Positions 19,879 to 29,151 of a stretch of DNA of 57,784 nucleotides are shown here, in pieces. The first letter of the stretch is position 1. The number at the start of each line of letters is the position of its first letter. The stretch is taken from positions 1 through 57,784 of the forward strand of contig NZ_RAWI01000012.1 in NCBI RefSeq assembly GCF_003612125.1, given 5' to 3'. A model generated the notes under the pieces. That model was given only the letters and a program-made list of their open reading frames with translations. It was not told the origin of the DNA and did not search any database. The DNA is from Corallococcus praedator (GTDB lineage: Bacteria; Myxococcota; Myxococcia; Myxococcales; Myxococcaceae). The translations under genes were made by a program, and so were the position numbers.

Positions 19879-20386
19879 ACCAATGGCCGTCGTCACCGTG
19901 CTGCACCCCGTCGTCCCCGTCCGTGAACGTGAAGTCGAGCAGCGCCGGCCGGTGGCTCCTCCGGAAGCGGTGGACGCAGGAGAGCCGTCGCTCTTCCAGG
20001 CGGGGCAGGTCCGCGTCACCCGCGAGCGGCTGGTCGTGGGCGGCAGGGCCTGGGCGCTGCGCGACGTGCGGCAGGTGGACACGGTGCGACGCACGCCGAA
20101 GCTGTGGCCGTACCTGCTCGCGGTGGGACTGGGCGGGGCGGTGGGGCTGCCCCTGTTGTCCTGGCTGTCCGTCACCGTCGCGGCGATGCGGGGTGCCTAC
20201 GAGGTGGGGCTCGTCCTCACCGCGGTGGGCCTCTTCTCCTCCATCGCCGCGCTGCTGCTGGTGGAGGAGACGCACTACCTGGTGCTGGGCCTGCCGGGCG
20301 GGGCGCGGCGCGTGTTCGGCAGCCGCGACGCGCAGCTCATCGCGCGGCTTGCGGGGACGGTCCGGCAGGCGCGTTCGCACGCGTGA
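19871..20386 (+). CDS. DUF6232-like membrane protein
   Basis: This 171-residue protein has a segment that resembles DUF6232: [20 protein letters not shown], followed by two transmembrane helices ([18 protein letters not shown] and [20 protein letters not shown]) and a short cytoplasmic tail ending in an Arg-rich helix. The N-terminal 40 residues are polar and probably flexible. ATG 19871 lies inside the end of the receiver-like gene. The 3' end overlaps the convergent monooxygenase gene by about 50 nt, so antisense interference is possible. Function unknown. Confidence 0.7.
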   Translation: MGEPMAVVTVLHPVVPVREREVEQRRPVAPPEAVDAGEPSLFQAGQVRVTRERLVVGGRAWALRDVRQVDTVRRTPKLWPYLLAVGLGGAVGLPLLSWLSVTVAAMRGAYEVGLVLTAVGLFSSIAALLLVEETHYLVLGLPGGARRVFGSRDAQLIARLAGTVRQARSHA

Positions 20387-21371
20387 GGCTGTCGCGCACC
20401 TGCGAGACAATCTCGAAGGAGCGCAGCCGCGCGGCGTGGTCGTGGATCTGCGCGGTCACCATCAGCTCGTCCGCGCCCGTCTGCGCGATGAGGTCCTGGA
20501 GGCCCTCGCGCACGCTGGCGGGGGAGCCCACCACGGTGCACGCCAGCATGTGTTCGATCTCCGCGAGCTCCATCTCGTTGAGCTGACCGTCCATGCTGTC
20601 CACCGGCGGCAGCAGCGGGCCCGGGCGGCCCCGGCGCAGGTTGATGAACGCCTGGAGCAGCGACGTGAAGAGGCGCTGGCCCTCCGCGTCCGTGTCCGCC
20701 GCGAAGACGTTGACGCCAATCATCGCGTACGGCTTCTTCAGCACGTCCGACGGGCGGAACTGGGTGCGGTACAGGTGCAGCGCGCTCATCATCTGCGCGG
20801 GCGCGAAGTGCGACGCGAACGCGAAGGGCAGGCCCATGGCGGCGGCCAGCTGCGCGCTGAAGGTGCTGGAGCCCAACAGCCACAGGGGCACATGCAGGCC
20901 CGCGCCCGGCACCGCGCGCACGGCCTGGCCCGGCGTGGGGTCCTTGAAGTAGCCCTGCAGCTCCACCACGTCCTGCGGGAAGGTGTCCGCGGAGCCCATC
21001 AGGCTGCGGCGCAGCGCGTGCGACGTGCGTTGATCCGTGCCGGGCGCGCGGCCCAGCCCCAGGTCGATGCGGCCGGGATAGAGCGTCTCCAGGGTGCCGA
21101 ACTGCTCGGCGATGACGAGCGGCGCGTGGTTGGGCAGCATGATGCCGCCCGCGCCCACACGAATCTTGGAAGTGCCTCCCGCGACGTGGCCGATGACCAC
21201 CGACGTGGCCGCGCTCGCGATGCCCGTCATGTTGTGGTGCTCCGCCAGCCAGAAGCGCTGGTAGCCCCAGTCTTCCGCGTGGCGGGCCAGGTCCAGGGTG
21301 CAGCGGAGGGCGAGTCCGGCGTCGCCCCCCGAGATGACGGGCGACAGGTCGAGTACGGAGAAGGGAATCAT
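20337..21371 (-). CDS. LLM-class flavin-dependent monooxygenase (luciferase-like)
   Basis: This is a 344-residue bacterial luciferase-like protein. The N-terminus, [12 protein letters not shown], then [37 protein letters not shown] and [11 protein letters not shown], are the signatures of the single-component LLM family of about 330-350 residues often annotated as MsnO8-type. Such enzymes use FMNH2, supplied by a separate reductase, to oxygenate small molecules. No reductase is adjacent, so the substrate is open. The ATG at 21371 begins directly with the first beta strand. It converges with the DUF6232-like gene. Confidence 0.88.
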   Translation of the reverse strand: MIPFSVLDLSPVISGGDAGLALRCTLDLARHAEDWGYQRFWLAEHHNMTGIASAATSVVIGHVAGGTSKIRVGAGGIMLPNHAPLVIAEQFGTLETLYPGRIDLGLGRAPGTDQRTSHALRRSLMGSADTFPQDVVELQGYFKDPTPGQAVRAVPGAGLHVPLWLLGSSTFSAQLAAAMGLPFAFASHFAPAQMMSALHLYRTQFRPSDVLKKPYAMIGVNVFAADTDAEGQRLFTSLLQAFINLRRGRPGPLLPPVDSMDGQLNEMELAEIEHMLACTVVGSPASVREGLQDLIAQTGADELMVTAQIHDHAARLRSFEIVSQVRDSLTRANAPAGPSPQAAR

Positions 21372-21450
21372 CGTCGGGGTCCCGGTGGCGGAATAGAAGA
21401 CCTTCGATAGCCGGGGCCTTCGTGACTTTCACGCCATTGACGCATCCGAC

Positions 21451-21475
21451 GCCCCCCAGGCGTGCTGGCGGGGGC
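21451..21475 (-). terminator. Bulged GC-rich hairpin downstream of the 206-residue gene
   Basis: GCCCCC-CAG pairs with CTG-(GC)-GGGGGC around a 5-nt loop, 12 nt beyond the stop at 21487. It separates that gene from the monooxygenase gene on the same strand. There is no U-tract, and the match could be a GC-content accident. Confidence 0.25.
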
Positions 21476-21486
21476 TGCCCCTCCGA

Positions 21487-22107
21487 TTAGAAGAGCTTGA
21501 CGAAGATCAGCGTGGCAGAGCCCTGGGCGCTCATCAGGCCCGAGGGTGAGGCACAGCCCGCGGCCAGGTCGGCGGTGACATACGTCACCGTCCGGACCAC
21601 ATTCGCGCCGGAGAACTTCCCCGAGGAGACGAAGCCGCTGAAGGTCTGCACGGTGCGCGGCCCCTGGGCTTCGACCTTCGGCGCGCTCAGGGTCAGGGTG
21701 GAGGTCTCGTTCGGCCCCCACGTCAGCGTCGTCTGGGGAGGGGCCGGGTCCAGGGCTTGGGGACAGGCGCCACCGGAAAGGGTCGCCGTCGCGGTCAGCG
21801 TCGGGGTGCCGACCGGCCCTCCCAGCAGCAGGGTGCAGTCGAAGGTTCCGGTCGTGGAGACGGTGACGGGCCGGGGCGTGCGGGTGAGCCCCGGCGTGTA
21901 CGTCGTCTGGGTGTTGCCCCCGGTGGGAGTGCCTTCAAGGCAGACCACCACCGTGGGGCCCGGGGGCCTGGCCGCCGGCGGAGGCGCCCCGGTGCGTTCC
22001 GGGGGCTCCGCGCCCGCTTCGAGCGCGACTCCCACGACGAAGCCCGCGACCGCGCTCACCAGCAACCTCGACAGGAACGACGGACGGCGCTTCAGGCGCT
22101 TCTTCAT
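21487..22107 (-). CDS. Exported hypothetical protein
   Basis: This 206-residue protein starts with a basic region (MKKRLKRRPSFL) and a hydrophobic stretch (LLVSAVAGFVVGVALEAGA), giving a signal peptide or N-terminal anchor. A Pro/Ala-rich linker follows, then a Thr/Ser-rich beta-type domain with alternating strands and two likely disulfide pairs (CLEG, FDCTLL, GGACPQ, AGCASP). GGGAG precedes the ATG at close spacing. It is not recognised as a known family; periplasmic or cell-surface location is the only firm inference. The longer upstream frame is out-of-phase coding noise. Confidence 0.6.
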   Translation of the reverse strand: MKKRLKRRPSFLSRLLVSAVAGFVVGVALEAGAEPPERTGAPPPAARPPGPTVVVCLEGTPTGGNTQTTYTPGLTRTPRPVTVSTTGTFDCTLLLGGPVGTPTLTATATLSGGACPQALDPAPPQTTLTWGPNETSTLTLSAPKVEAQGPRTVQTFSGFVSSGKFSGANVVRTVTYVTADLAAGCASPSGLMSAQGSATLIFVKLF

Positions 22108-22271
22108 GGGCTCCCCGCTGTCGGGCTTCGTCGGAATCCTCTCCGAGGAAGCAGGGAGTGCAGGTTCGTCAGCGCGGCCCCACGGGACAAGCCGTGACGG
22201 GGGGACGACGCACTGGCGCGCGGGGAACAGACCTTCAACCGCGCACATGCGCCGCGCGGGCGCGTGAGACC

Positions 22272-24068
22272 TCAGTCGCGGCCGGGGTCCTGGGTCCGGT
22301 CCGGCTTCGCGCGGGCGAGCGCGGCGTGGGCGCGGGACAGCGTGCCGTGCGGATCCTCCTCGCCCTGCACCGTCACGGCGACGGACACGCGTCCGGGCAC
22401 GCCGGGCACGTCGTGGAACAGCTGGCGCACCGCCTCCGCGCCCACCGCGTCCGCTCCGGGCAGCGCGAGCAGGAAGGTGTCGCCGGTCCATCTCACCGCG
22501 AACCCCGGCGGAGGACACAGACCGTCCGCGCGCCGGGCCAGCTCCCTCAACGCGACATCGCCAGCGTCGAAGCCGCGCGTGCGGTTCAGCACGCCCAGCT
22601 CCACCAGGTCCACCAGCACCAGGCTGAAGGGCAGCCCTTCACGGCGGCAGCGGCCAATCTCCTTGGACAGCCGCTCCTCGCCCACGCGCCGGGTGTCCAG
22701 GCCCGTGAGCGCGTCCTGGCGCAGGAGTCCCTCGCGCTCCCCCTTCACGTCGGAGCCGACGCGCAGGTCCATCAGCGACAGCAGCTGCGCGACGCCACCG
22801 GGCACCACGAAGGGCCGGGCCACCCACCGCACCACGCGCGGCCGGGGCCGCTCCAGCGTGAGCGTCAGGTGCAGTCCCCGCGAGGCCTCCGCCGCGAGGT
22901 CCAGTTGCCGCAGCGTGCCGCCCGGATCCGCGCTCAGGTTCGCGACGTGCTGGCACAGTGAATCGAAGGACATGCCCGACAGCCGCTCCTCGGGCAGCCC
23001 CATCAGCTCCGCCAGCGCCGCGTTGGCGGCGTAGGGCTTGCGGCCCGGCGCCACCACCAGCACCGGCACGTCCAGGGCGCGCACGGCTTCGCGCACGAGG
23101 GCCAGGGCGCTCGCCTCCGTGAGCACCGGCTCCGACTGGCCCCCCGCGCGCGGCGGCGAGCGGATCCGGCTGCTGGCCTGCGTGTGCTCCAGGCTCTGCG
23201 CCACGCGGCCCGCCAGCTCGCGCAGGGCCGCGAGGTCCTCCGGGCCCAGCATCAACGGCCGCGTGTCGATGACGCACAGCGAGCCCAGCACGTCGCCGCT
23301 GGCGGTGATGAGCGGTGCGCCGGCGTAGCTGCCGACGATGCCGTCGCGCACCAGGGGGTTGTCGCGGAACACCGGGTGGCGCGTTGCGTCCGGCACCACC
23401 ATGGCCTCGCGCCCCTGCACCACGTGGTGGCAGAAGGCCCAGTCGCGCGGCGTGCCCCGGTCCCGGGCCAGCGAGCCCGTGAGGCCCACGTGGGCCTTGA
23501 ACCACTGGCGGTCGCCCAGCACCAGCGTGAGGAGCGCGACGGGCACGCCGAACGCCTGGGCCACCTCGGAGACCAGCTCCTGCAACTGCGCGTCGGGAGG
23601 GCCGGGATCCACCAGCTTCAGCTCGTCGATGCGCGCCAGGCGCTGCTTCTCCTCCTCGGCGGTGGACTCCAGCAGGCCGCCCCCCGCGAGCTGCCCGGCG
23701 AGCGCGCGTCGCACGCCATCGCGCATCGCCTCCGGGCCCGCGCGCCGGCTCAGGAGCGCGTGGATGCCCAGCGCGTCCTTGAGCTGCCACGCGCGCACGC
23801 GCAGTTCGTCGAAGGCCGTCACCACCACCACCGCCATGCCGCCCGCGTCCGAGCGTCCCCGCAGCCACGCCAGCAGCGCGAACCCGTCCACCCTGGGCAG
23901 CGCCAGATCCGTCACCAGCAGCGTCGGGGCCCCGCGCTGGCGCACCCACTCCTGGGCCTCCGCGCCGTCGCGCGCGACCACGCCCTCCAGCCCTTCCTGG
24001 GTCGCGAGCGCGAGCAGCGCCGTGGCGCGGTGGGAGTCGGGTTCAGCGATGAGTGCGTAGCGCGGCAT
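22272..24068 (-). CDS. REC-GAF-PAS-degenerate GGDEF signalling protein
   Basis: This is a 598-residue cytoplasmic protein. The receiver domain spans residues 1-125 (D54 in VTDLALPRVDG). A GAF domain (about 170-305) contains FKAHVGLTG and DWAFCHHVV, close to those of phytochrome-like light/redox sensors. A PAS domain (about 325-420) precedes a GGDEF fold (about 440-590) starting QDALTGLDTRRVGEERL. The catalytic GGDEF signature is replaced by WTGDTF, so diguanylate synthesis is unlikely; GTP binding or a regulatory role is possible. No kinase gene is adjacent on the same strand. Confidence 0.85.
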   Translation of the reverse strand: MPRYALIAEPDSHRATALLALATQEGLEGVVARDGAEAQEWVRQRGAPTLLVTDLALPRVDGFALLAWLRGRSDAGGMAVVVVTAFDELRVRAWQLKDALGIHALLSRRAGPEAMRDGVRRALAGQLAGGGLLESTAEEEKQRLARIDELKLVDPGPPDAQLQELVSEVAQAFGVPVALLTLVLGDRQWFKAHVGLTGSLARDRGTPRDWAFCHHVVQGREAMVVPDATRHPVFRDNPLVRDGIVGSYAGAPLITASGDVLGSLCVIDTRPLMLGPEDLAALRELAGRVAQSLEHTQASSRIRSPPRAGGQSEPVLTEASALALVREAVRALDVPVLVVAPGRKPYAANAALAELMGLPEERLSGMSFDSLCQHVANLSADPGGTLRQLDLAAEASRGLHLTLTLERPRPRVVRWVARPFVVPGGVAQLLSLMDLRVGSDVKGEREGLLRQDALTGLDTRRVGEERLSKEIGRCRREGLPFSLVLVDLVELGVLNRTRGFDAGDVALRELARRADGLCPPPGFAVRWTGDTFLLALPGADAVGAEAVRQLFHDVPGVPGRVSVAVTVQGEEDPHGTLSRAHAALARAKPDRTQDPGRD

Positions 24069-24200
24069 GGTTCACGGCAATGGTGCCATGCCTGCCCCCC
24101 GCGCGTATCAGGGCACCTCCGCCCGGGCAGGCCGGGCCGGGCAGCCGACAGGTGGGACGGGCACCGGGCGACGACCTGGCGGCGTCGCGGCCAGGACGCA

Positions 24201-25655
24201 CTACCTCTGCGAATCCCCCGGCGCGGAGCGCGAGGACTCGTCGCCCTCGGCGGTCTTCTGTCCACCCGGAGGCGGTACGGCGGCCTCGCTCGGGAAGCGT
24301 CCGAAGAGGCGCTTGAGCGCGCCGCGCTGCCGTTGCAGGTCCTCGGTGCGCGCCACCGCCTCCGCGAGCGTCACCAGCGCGAGCCCGACGACCCCAGGCA
24401 GCAGGGGCACCACCCAGCCGATGTCCGCCAGCAGCCAGCCCACGAAGACCGTGTGCGCGACGAGGAGCAGCGCCGCCTGCCCCACCACCGCGCCCATGGT
24501 GCGCGCGCGTCCCCGGCGCCAGAGCAGCAGCGCCAGCACCACCGCCGTCTCCACCACCCCCGTGAGCGCCGCCCGTCCCGTGGAGCGCAGCACCCGGCCG
24601 GAGCGCAGGTTGTCCATCGCGAACGCGTGGATCTCCACGCCCGGCACGGCGAGCTGGCCGGGCAGGGTGCTCTGGCCATGCAGCCCGGTGGCGGTGACGC
24701 CCACGAAGACGGCCTTGTCCCGAAGCGCCAGGTCCAACCCCACCGACGACGGCCCCGCGAGCAGCACGTCCGCAAGGCTCACGCGCGGCAACCAGTCCGG
24801 AGAGGGCAGTCGCATCAGGGGGGCCCCGTCGTCGGTGGCCGCCACGCGCAGCAGCGCTTCGGACCGCTCCGGCCACAGGCGCAGCGCGGTCGCCAGCGCG
24901 AGCGAGGGCCACGCGCGCCCGCCCACCTCCACCGCGTAGGGATAGCGCCGGATGACGCCGTCCGCGTCCACCAGCACGTTCAGCGTCCCACTGCTCCAGG
25001 CCGTCATCCTCAGCGGGGCCAGGTTCGTGGTCAGCCCCTTCGCCTTCAGTCGCAGGCCTTCGGCGGGCAGGGCCACCGGGGCCAGGGTGTCCCCCTCGCC
25101 GGGAACCGCACCGCCCTCGTCCGTCAGCGCCATGCTGCCCAGGACGACCTTGCCCAGCCCGGAGAAGGTCTCCGCGAGCCGCGCATCCCCGTCCTGCGCA
25201 TGCAGCCGCGCCTCCAACTCGGAGACCAGCTTCGAGCCCTCGGGCAGCTGCGCCAGCCCCGACGCGTGCAGGCCCTCCAGCACGTCCTCGCCCAGGTCCA
25301 GCGCGTCGCGCGACTCGGGCTGGTCGAAGAGGATGTCCACCACCACGGCGGACGGACGCTGCGCCGCCAGCGCCTGGAAGGCCCGGGCCCAGGTGGCGCG
25401 CGACAGCGGCCAGCGCTCCCCCAGCGCCGCGATCGCGCGGTCGTCCACCTCCACCAGCACCAGGTCCGCGGTGGTGGGCAGCGGGGGCAACAGGCGGCTC
25501 ACCGCGAAGTCATACAGGGTGCGCTCGCCCAGGCCCGGCGCGCCGCCCATCACCGCGGAGCCCACCGCGAGCAGCAGGCCCACGCCAGCGCCCAGCCCCC
25601 GCAGCACCGCGGGCGAGGACAGCAGGGGCAGGGGAGCGCGGTCGGGTGGGCTCAT
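24201..25655 (-). CDS. CHASE2 sensor protein lacking an output domain
   Basis: This 484-residue membrane protein begins with one transmembrane helix, then an extracytoplasmic CHASE2 domain (YDFAVSRLLPPLP, VLVEVDDRAIAALG, VVVDILFDQPES). Three closely spaced helices follow (VVETAVVLALLLW; ALLLVAHTVFVGWLL; VVPLLPGVVGLALV). CHASE2 proteins usually end in an adenylate cyclase, kinase or phosphatase domain. Here only a short coiled segment (LQRQRGALKRLFGRF), the linker that would normally precede a cyclase, and a polar tail remain. It begins one nt after the FecR gene and is the last gene of the OmpA-FecR-CHASE2 operon. Confidence 0.85.
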   Translation of the reverse strand: MSPPDRAPLPLLSSPAVLRGLGAGVGLLLAVGSAVMGGAPGLGERTLYDFAVSRLLPPLPTTADLVLVEVDDRAIAALGERWPLSRATWARAFQALAAQRPSAVVVDILFDQPESRDALDLGEDVLEGLHASGLAQLPEGSKLVSELEARLHAQDGDARLAETFSGLGKVVLGSMALTDEGGAVPGEGDTLAPVALPAEGLRLKAKGLTTNLAPLRMTAWSSGTLNVLVDADGVIRRYPYAVEVGGRAWPSLALATALRLWPERSEALLRVAATDDGAPLMRLPSPDWLPRVSLADVLLAGPSSVGLDLALRDKAVFVGVTATGLHGQSTLPGQLAVPGVEIHAFAMDNLRSGRVLRSTGRAALTGVVETAVVLALLLWRRGRARTMGAVVGQAALLLVAHTVFVGWLLADIGWVVPLLPGVVGLALVTLAEAVARTEDLQRQRGALKRLFGRFPSEAAVPPPGGQKTAEGDESSRSAPGDSQR

Positions 25656-25656
25656 C

Positions 25657-26835
25657 TCATCCAGGGATGTCGAAGCTGAAGATCTTCGAGGGGTAGCCTA
25701 CGAAGCCGTCCGCGTCCACCGCCAGCACCCGCCAGAACCATTTGCCCGGGCCCGGCGCCGCCCCCGACAGCGTCGGCGTGGCCGACTCCTGGACCTTCAC
25801 GTCGCCCGCGAAGTCCGCCGAGGACGCCACCTCCACCCGGTACACCTTCGCCCCGGGCACCGCCTTCCAGACGAGCGCGGGCACCGTCGGGTACACGCCC
25901 CCGCGAGGCTGCTCCAGTACCGGGGCCGCCAGCAGGGCCCGGGGCGCTTCCGGCGCCTGGGCCGGCTTCGCCCGCGAACCGTAGCCCGCGCCCACATCCA
26001 CCGAAGCCGCGTCCACGCCCAGGGCCACCTTGCCCTCCAGCGTCTCCACGCGGCTGGTGCCGTCCTCCTGCTGCACCACGCGGAAGCGCGTGCCCCGCAC
26101 GCCGGCCACCGCGCCGCGCGTGCGCACCTCGAAGATGGAGCCCGTGCCGCCGGGCGCCGCCTCCGTCTCCACCGTGCCGCGCACCAGGTCCAGCAGCACC
26201 TTGCGCTGGCGCTCCGCCGTCAGCTCCAGCGTGCCCAGCCGCACCGCGCTCTCCGGCGACAGGAACACGCCGCTTCCGTCCGCCAGCGACAGCTCCGCCC
26301 GGCCGTTCTTCCCCGTCGCCACCAGCTCGCCCGCGTACAGCGAATCCCCCGCGAGGCGCGAGCGCATCGCCGCCTCGCCAGAGCCCGAGGACACCGGCCC
26401 GCTGGCGGTGCGCACCCGCGCCACCGCCGGCTGGGTGGGCCGCTCCACGTACGCGAGCTGCAACTGCCCCGGCGCGTCGGGGATGCCCGGGGGCGCCACG
26501 AAGGACACCCGCGTGCGCGCAATCCCCGCCGTCACCAGCACCTCCGCGGCCGCCTTCGCCGCCGCGAGCCCCTGGCCGTCCAGCCGCTGCGCGTCCGGCA
26601 GCTTCGCGGCCACGGTGAGGCCCCGGATGGAGGGACGGGCCTTCACGGCCTCCGCCACCTCGCGCAGGCACGCCTCGGTCTGGGCGCCCCGAGGCTCCAG
26701 GAGGCGGCCCGTCATCAGCCTCCCGTTGTCGAACGTCAGTCCCCCGCAGGGGCCGTCCGCCTCCGCGGAGACTCCGACGACGGGCGACGCCAGCAGCGTC
26801 AGGGTCAGCATCAGCGACGGGGTGCTTGCCCTCAC
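25657..26835 (-). CDS. FecR-domain periplasmic protein
   Basis: This is a 392-residue exported protein. The signal peptide is LMLTLTLLASPVVGVSAEA. Residues about 30-140 form an OmpA-like peptidoglycan-binding-type fold (GLTVAAKLPDAQRLDGQGL). A FecR domain follows (about 160-290, with GKNGRAELSLADGSGVFLSP and RGAVAGVRGTRFRV). The C-terminal part (about 310-392) resembles a fibronectin/Ig-type strand module (VWKAVPGAKVYRVEV). The GTG start overlaps the OmpA stop as GTGA. FecR-CHASE2 pairs are common in proteobacteria, where the FecR protein is thought to pass an envelope signal to the membrane partner. Confidence 0.85.
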   Translation of the reverse strand: MRASTPSLMLTLTLLASPVVGVSAEADGPCGGLTFDNGRLMTGRLLEPRGAQTEACLREVAEAVKARPSIRGLTVAAKLPDAQRLDGQGLAAAKAAAEVLVTAGIARTRVSFVAPPGIPDAPGQLQLAYVERPTQPAVARVRTASGPVSSGSGEAAMRSRLAGDSLYAGELVATGKNGRAELSLADGSGVFLSPESAVRLGTLELTAERQRKVLLDLVRGTVETEAAPGGTGSIFEVRTRGAVAGVRGTRFRVVQQEDGTSRVETLEGKVALGVDAASVDVGAGYGSRAKPAQAPEAPRALLAAPVLEQPRGGVYPTVPALVWKAVPGAKVYRVEVASSADFAGDVKVQESATPTLSGAAPGPGKWFWRVLAVDADGFVGYPSKIFSFDIPG

Positions 26836-28622
26836 GGTGTCACTCCTTCCGCCGTGTCGGCGGTCTTCACGATGTTGAACTCCACGCGCCGGTTGTTCTC
26901 CCGGCCGAGCGGCGTGTCGTTGGTGTCCACCGGCTTCGACTCACCGAAGCCCACCGCCTCCAGGCGCATCCCAGAGATGCCGCCCTTCATCAGCCAGTCG
27001 CGCACGTTGTTCGCGCGCCGCTGGGACAGGTCGAGGTTCTTCGCGTCGTCGCCCTGGCTGTCGGTGTGGCCTTCCACGCGCACCCGCTCCAGCTCCGGAT
27101 GCGTCCGGAGGATGGACACCACCTGCTGCAGGAGGCCGAAGGACTTCGGCAGGATGACGTCCTTGCCGGTGGCGAAATACACCTTGTCCAGGATGACGAT
27201 GCGCGAGCCCTCCAGACGCACCTTGGACTCGCCCTTGTCCGGGCAGCCGTCGTCGTCCTTCACGCCGTTGATGACCTCCGCCTCCAGCGGGCACTGGTCC
27301 TTCGCGTCCGGGATGCCGTCGCGGTCGTTGTCCGGCTCCGGGCAGCCGTCCTCGTCCTCGAAGCCATCCACGTCCTCCGGCGCCGTCGCGCAGCGGTCCT
27401 CCGTGTCGGGGATGCCATCGCCGTCCATGTCCGCAGGAGCGGGCGGCAGGCTGAGCGCGGGCGTGGGCGCGGCGCCTTCACCCGTGGGCTTTGTCTCCAG
27501 CACCGAGTCCGGGCAGCCGTCGTCGTCGCGGTAGCCGTTCACCGTCTCCGGCTCCGTGGGGCAGATGTCGTTCACGTCGGGGATGCTGTCGTTGTCGTCG
27601 TCGGCATCCAGGCAGCCGTCGTCGTCCTGGAAGCCGTCGAAGTCCTCCGGGCCCAGCGCGCAGGTGGGCGCGGGCTTCGGGCCTCCGGGCGTGAAGGTCA
27701 GGCCCGCGAGGATGCGGAAGGCGGGCGTGCCGTAGCCGCGCGTCAGGCCGGGGCCGGCGCCCACGTGCGCGGCGAGGCCGTTGGCGAAGCGGTACTTCAC
27801 CGCGCCCAGGAGCTCCAGGGGGACCTCCTCCGTGTTGGACTCCTTCAGCCCCACCGCGCCCGCGAACGTGGCCTGGGCGGACAGCGCCTGCGTCACCGGC
27901 ACCTCCGCGCCCACGCCGAACGCGAACTCATTGCCCACGCGCAGGTTGCGCAGTTGTTCCGTCTGTCGAAGGTTGACGCCCACGTTGGCGAGCAGCCTCA
28001 GATGCGGCGTGGCCCACTCACCGGCCACGCGCGGCTGGAAGGTGGGCCCGTCCGAGCCCAGGAAGTTCGAGCCGCCCGCGGTGGGCAGCGTGAAGGGCGC
28101 CAGCACCGCGAGGTTCAGCGAGCCCCCCGACAGCAGCGCCAGCTTGGGCACCACGCGAAGGTCGCCCAGGCCCGTCTTGCCCACGCCGTTGGCGAATGAC
28201 TCCGCCACCGCGCCCGCGGGCTCCGAACCGGTGGTCGTCACCGGCAGCACCACGCCGATCTCCAACCGGTCGAAGAGGGACACCGCGCCCATCAGGTCCA
28301 GCGAGAGTTGGCGCTCCACGATGTGGTAGACGAACGCGTCCTCGCGCGGGTCGTAGAAGTTGAGCGGCTGGTGCGCGTAGTTGAGTGACGCGCCCACGTT
28401 CCACGTCCGGTGCGGCGCGACGCGGGCGCTGTTCAGCCCCAGCACGTCGTAGGCGCCCGGCCCCGGCTTGTACTGCTGCACGTCGATGGCCTGCGACACC
28501 GTGGGCTGCGCGTCCGCCCGTGACGCCGCGCCCAGCGTCAGGCCCACCGCCACCATCAGCGAAAGCCCCCGCGCCGGGAAGCGCCCCGCCCTGTGCCGGC
28601 CGGTCTTGATGGGCTGGGTCAT
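26832..28622 (-). CDS. OmpA-family protein with thrombospondin type 3 repeats
   Basis: This is a 596-residue outer-membrane protein. A signal peptide (LMVAVGLTLGAASRADA) is followed by a beta-barrel-like region of about 260 residues. A run of Asp-rich calcium-binding TSP3 repeats follows (DFDGFQDDDGCLDADDDND and similar, about residues 280-450), then a C-terminal OmpA domain with VEGHTDSQGDD and LSQRRANNVRDWL, which binds peptidoglycan. ATG 28622 was chosen because the signal peptide starts there, although the ribosome site is poor. It is the first gene of an overlapping three-gene set with FecR and CHASE2 proteins and probably anchors that system in the envelope. Confidence 0.88.
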   Translation of the reverse strand: MTQPIKTGRHRAGRFPARGLSLMVAVGLTLGAASRADAQPTVSQAIDVQQYKPGPGAYDVLGLNSARVAPHRTWNVGASLNYAHQPLNFYDPREDAFVYHIVERQLSLDLMGAVSLFDRLEIGVVLPVTTTGSEPAGAVAESFANGVGKTGLGDLRVVPKLALLSGGSLNLAVLAPFTLPTAGGSNFLGSDGPTFQPRVAGEWATPHLRLLANVGVNLRQTEQLRNLRVGNEFAFGVGAEVPVTQALSAQATFAGAVGLKESNTEEVPLELLGAVKYRFANGLAAHVGAGPGLTRGYGTPAFRILAGLTFTPGGPKPAPTCALGPEDFDGFQDDDGCLDADDDNDSIPDVNDICPTEPETVNGYRDDDGCPDSVLETKPTGEGAAPTPALSLPPAPADMDGDGIPDTEDRCATAPEDVDGFEDEDGCPEPDNDRDGIPDAKDQCPLEAEVINGVKDDDGCPDKGESKVRLEGSRIVILDKVYFATGKDVILPKSFGLLQQVVSILRTHPELERVRVEGHTDSQGDDAKNLDLSQRRANNVRDWLMKGGISGMRLEAVGFGESKPVDTNDTPLGRENNRRVEFNIVKTADTAEGVTP

Positions 28623-28632
28623 GCCGTCGTGG

Positions 28633-28764
28633 TCCACGTTCTTCCTTGTCGTCCGGGAGGTGGTCATTGTCGCTGTCGGCGTCATGCGCGTCGATGAAAC
28701 CGTCGTCGGCCGTGTCCACCCGCTCGTCCGGCAGGCCCGCTGCCGTCGGAATCCGGCCCGCGGC
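28633..28764 (-). pseudogene. TSP3-repeat-like coding remnant upstream of the OmpA gene
   Basis: Directly after the stop of the receiver gene, and in the same frame, the minus strand reads GLPDERVDTADDGFID and AHDADSDNDHLPDDKE. This is a calcium-binding TSP3-like repeat. It is out of frame with the OmpA gene that follows. It looks like the end of a lost TSP3 gene or a frameshifted former 5' part of the OmpA gene. It is too short for a functional call. Confidence 0.4.
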
Positions 28765-29151
28765 TCACTGCGGGGACAGCAACTGCGAGACGTGCTCGGC
28801 CAGGGCCGGCAGCGGCTGGGGCTTGCTGAGCACCAGATCCACCCCCAGCTCCCGGGCCCGGCGCCCCAGGTCCGGAGTGGCGAACGCCGTCAGCAGGACC
28901 ATGCGCGTGGCGGGGGAGGAGGCCCGCACCCGCTCCGCGATGACCAGCCCTTCCTCGGACAGCGTCCCACTCAGGCGCAAATCGCTGATGACCAGGTCGT
29001 AATGCCCGTGCGTCACCCGCTCCAACGCCCCGTCCAGGTCCGTGGCGGAGTCCACCGCGTACCCCGCGCTGACGAAGAAGCGGCCGAGCACCCAGCACAG
29101 CACGGCTTCGTCATCGATGATCAACAGGTTCCGGGGCACACAGGAGGGCAT
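28765..29151 (-). CDS. Stand-alone receiver-domain response regulator
   Basis: This is a 128-residue single receiver domain: acidic pair in LLIIDDEAV, phosphoacceptor D57 in LVISDLRLSG, Thr in LLTAFA and Lys in VLSKPQPLP. There is no output domain, so it should act by protein contact. ATG 29151 gives the standard receiver length but has no strong ribosome site. It is 149 nt downstream of a second small receiver on the same strand and follows the NtrC/kinase pair, suggesting a branched phosphorelay. Confidence 0.85.
   Translation of the reverse strand: MPSCVPRNLLIIDDEAVLCWVLGRFFVSAGYAVDSATDLDGALERVTHGHYDLVISDLRLSGTLSEEGLVIAERVRASSPATRMVLLTAFATPDLGRRARELGVDLVLSKPQPLPALAEHVSQLLSPQ

Noticed and set aside
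23184-25679. 831-codon plus-strand frame
   Set aside because: Spans two real minus-strand genes and their gap; low-complexity Arg/His/Gln sequence shows it is noncoding.
24952-27534. 860-codon plus-strand frame
   Set aside because: Antisense to the CHASE2, FecR and OmpA genes; Ser/Arg/Pro-rich shadow.
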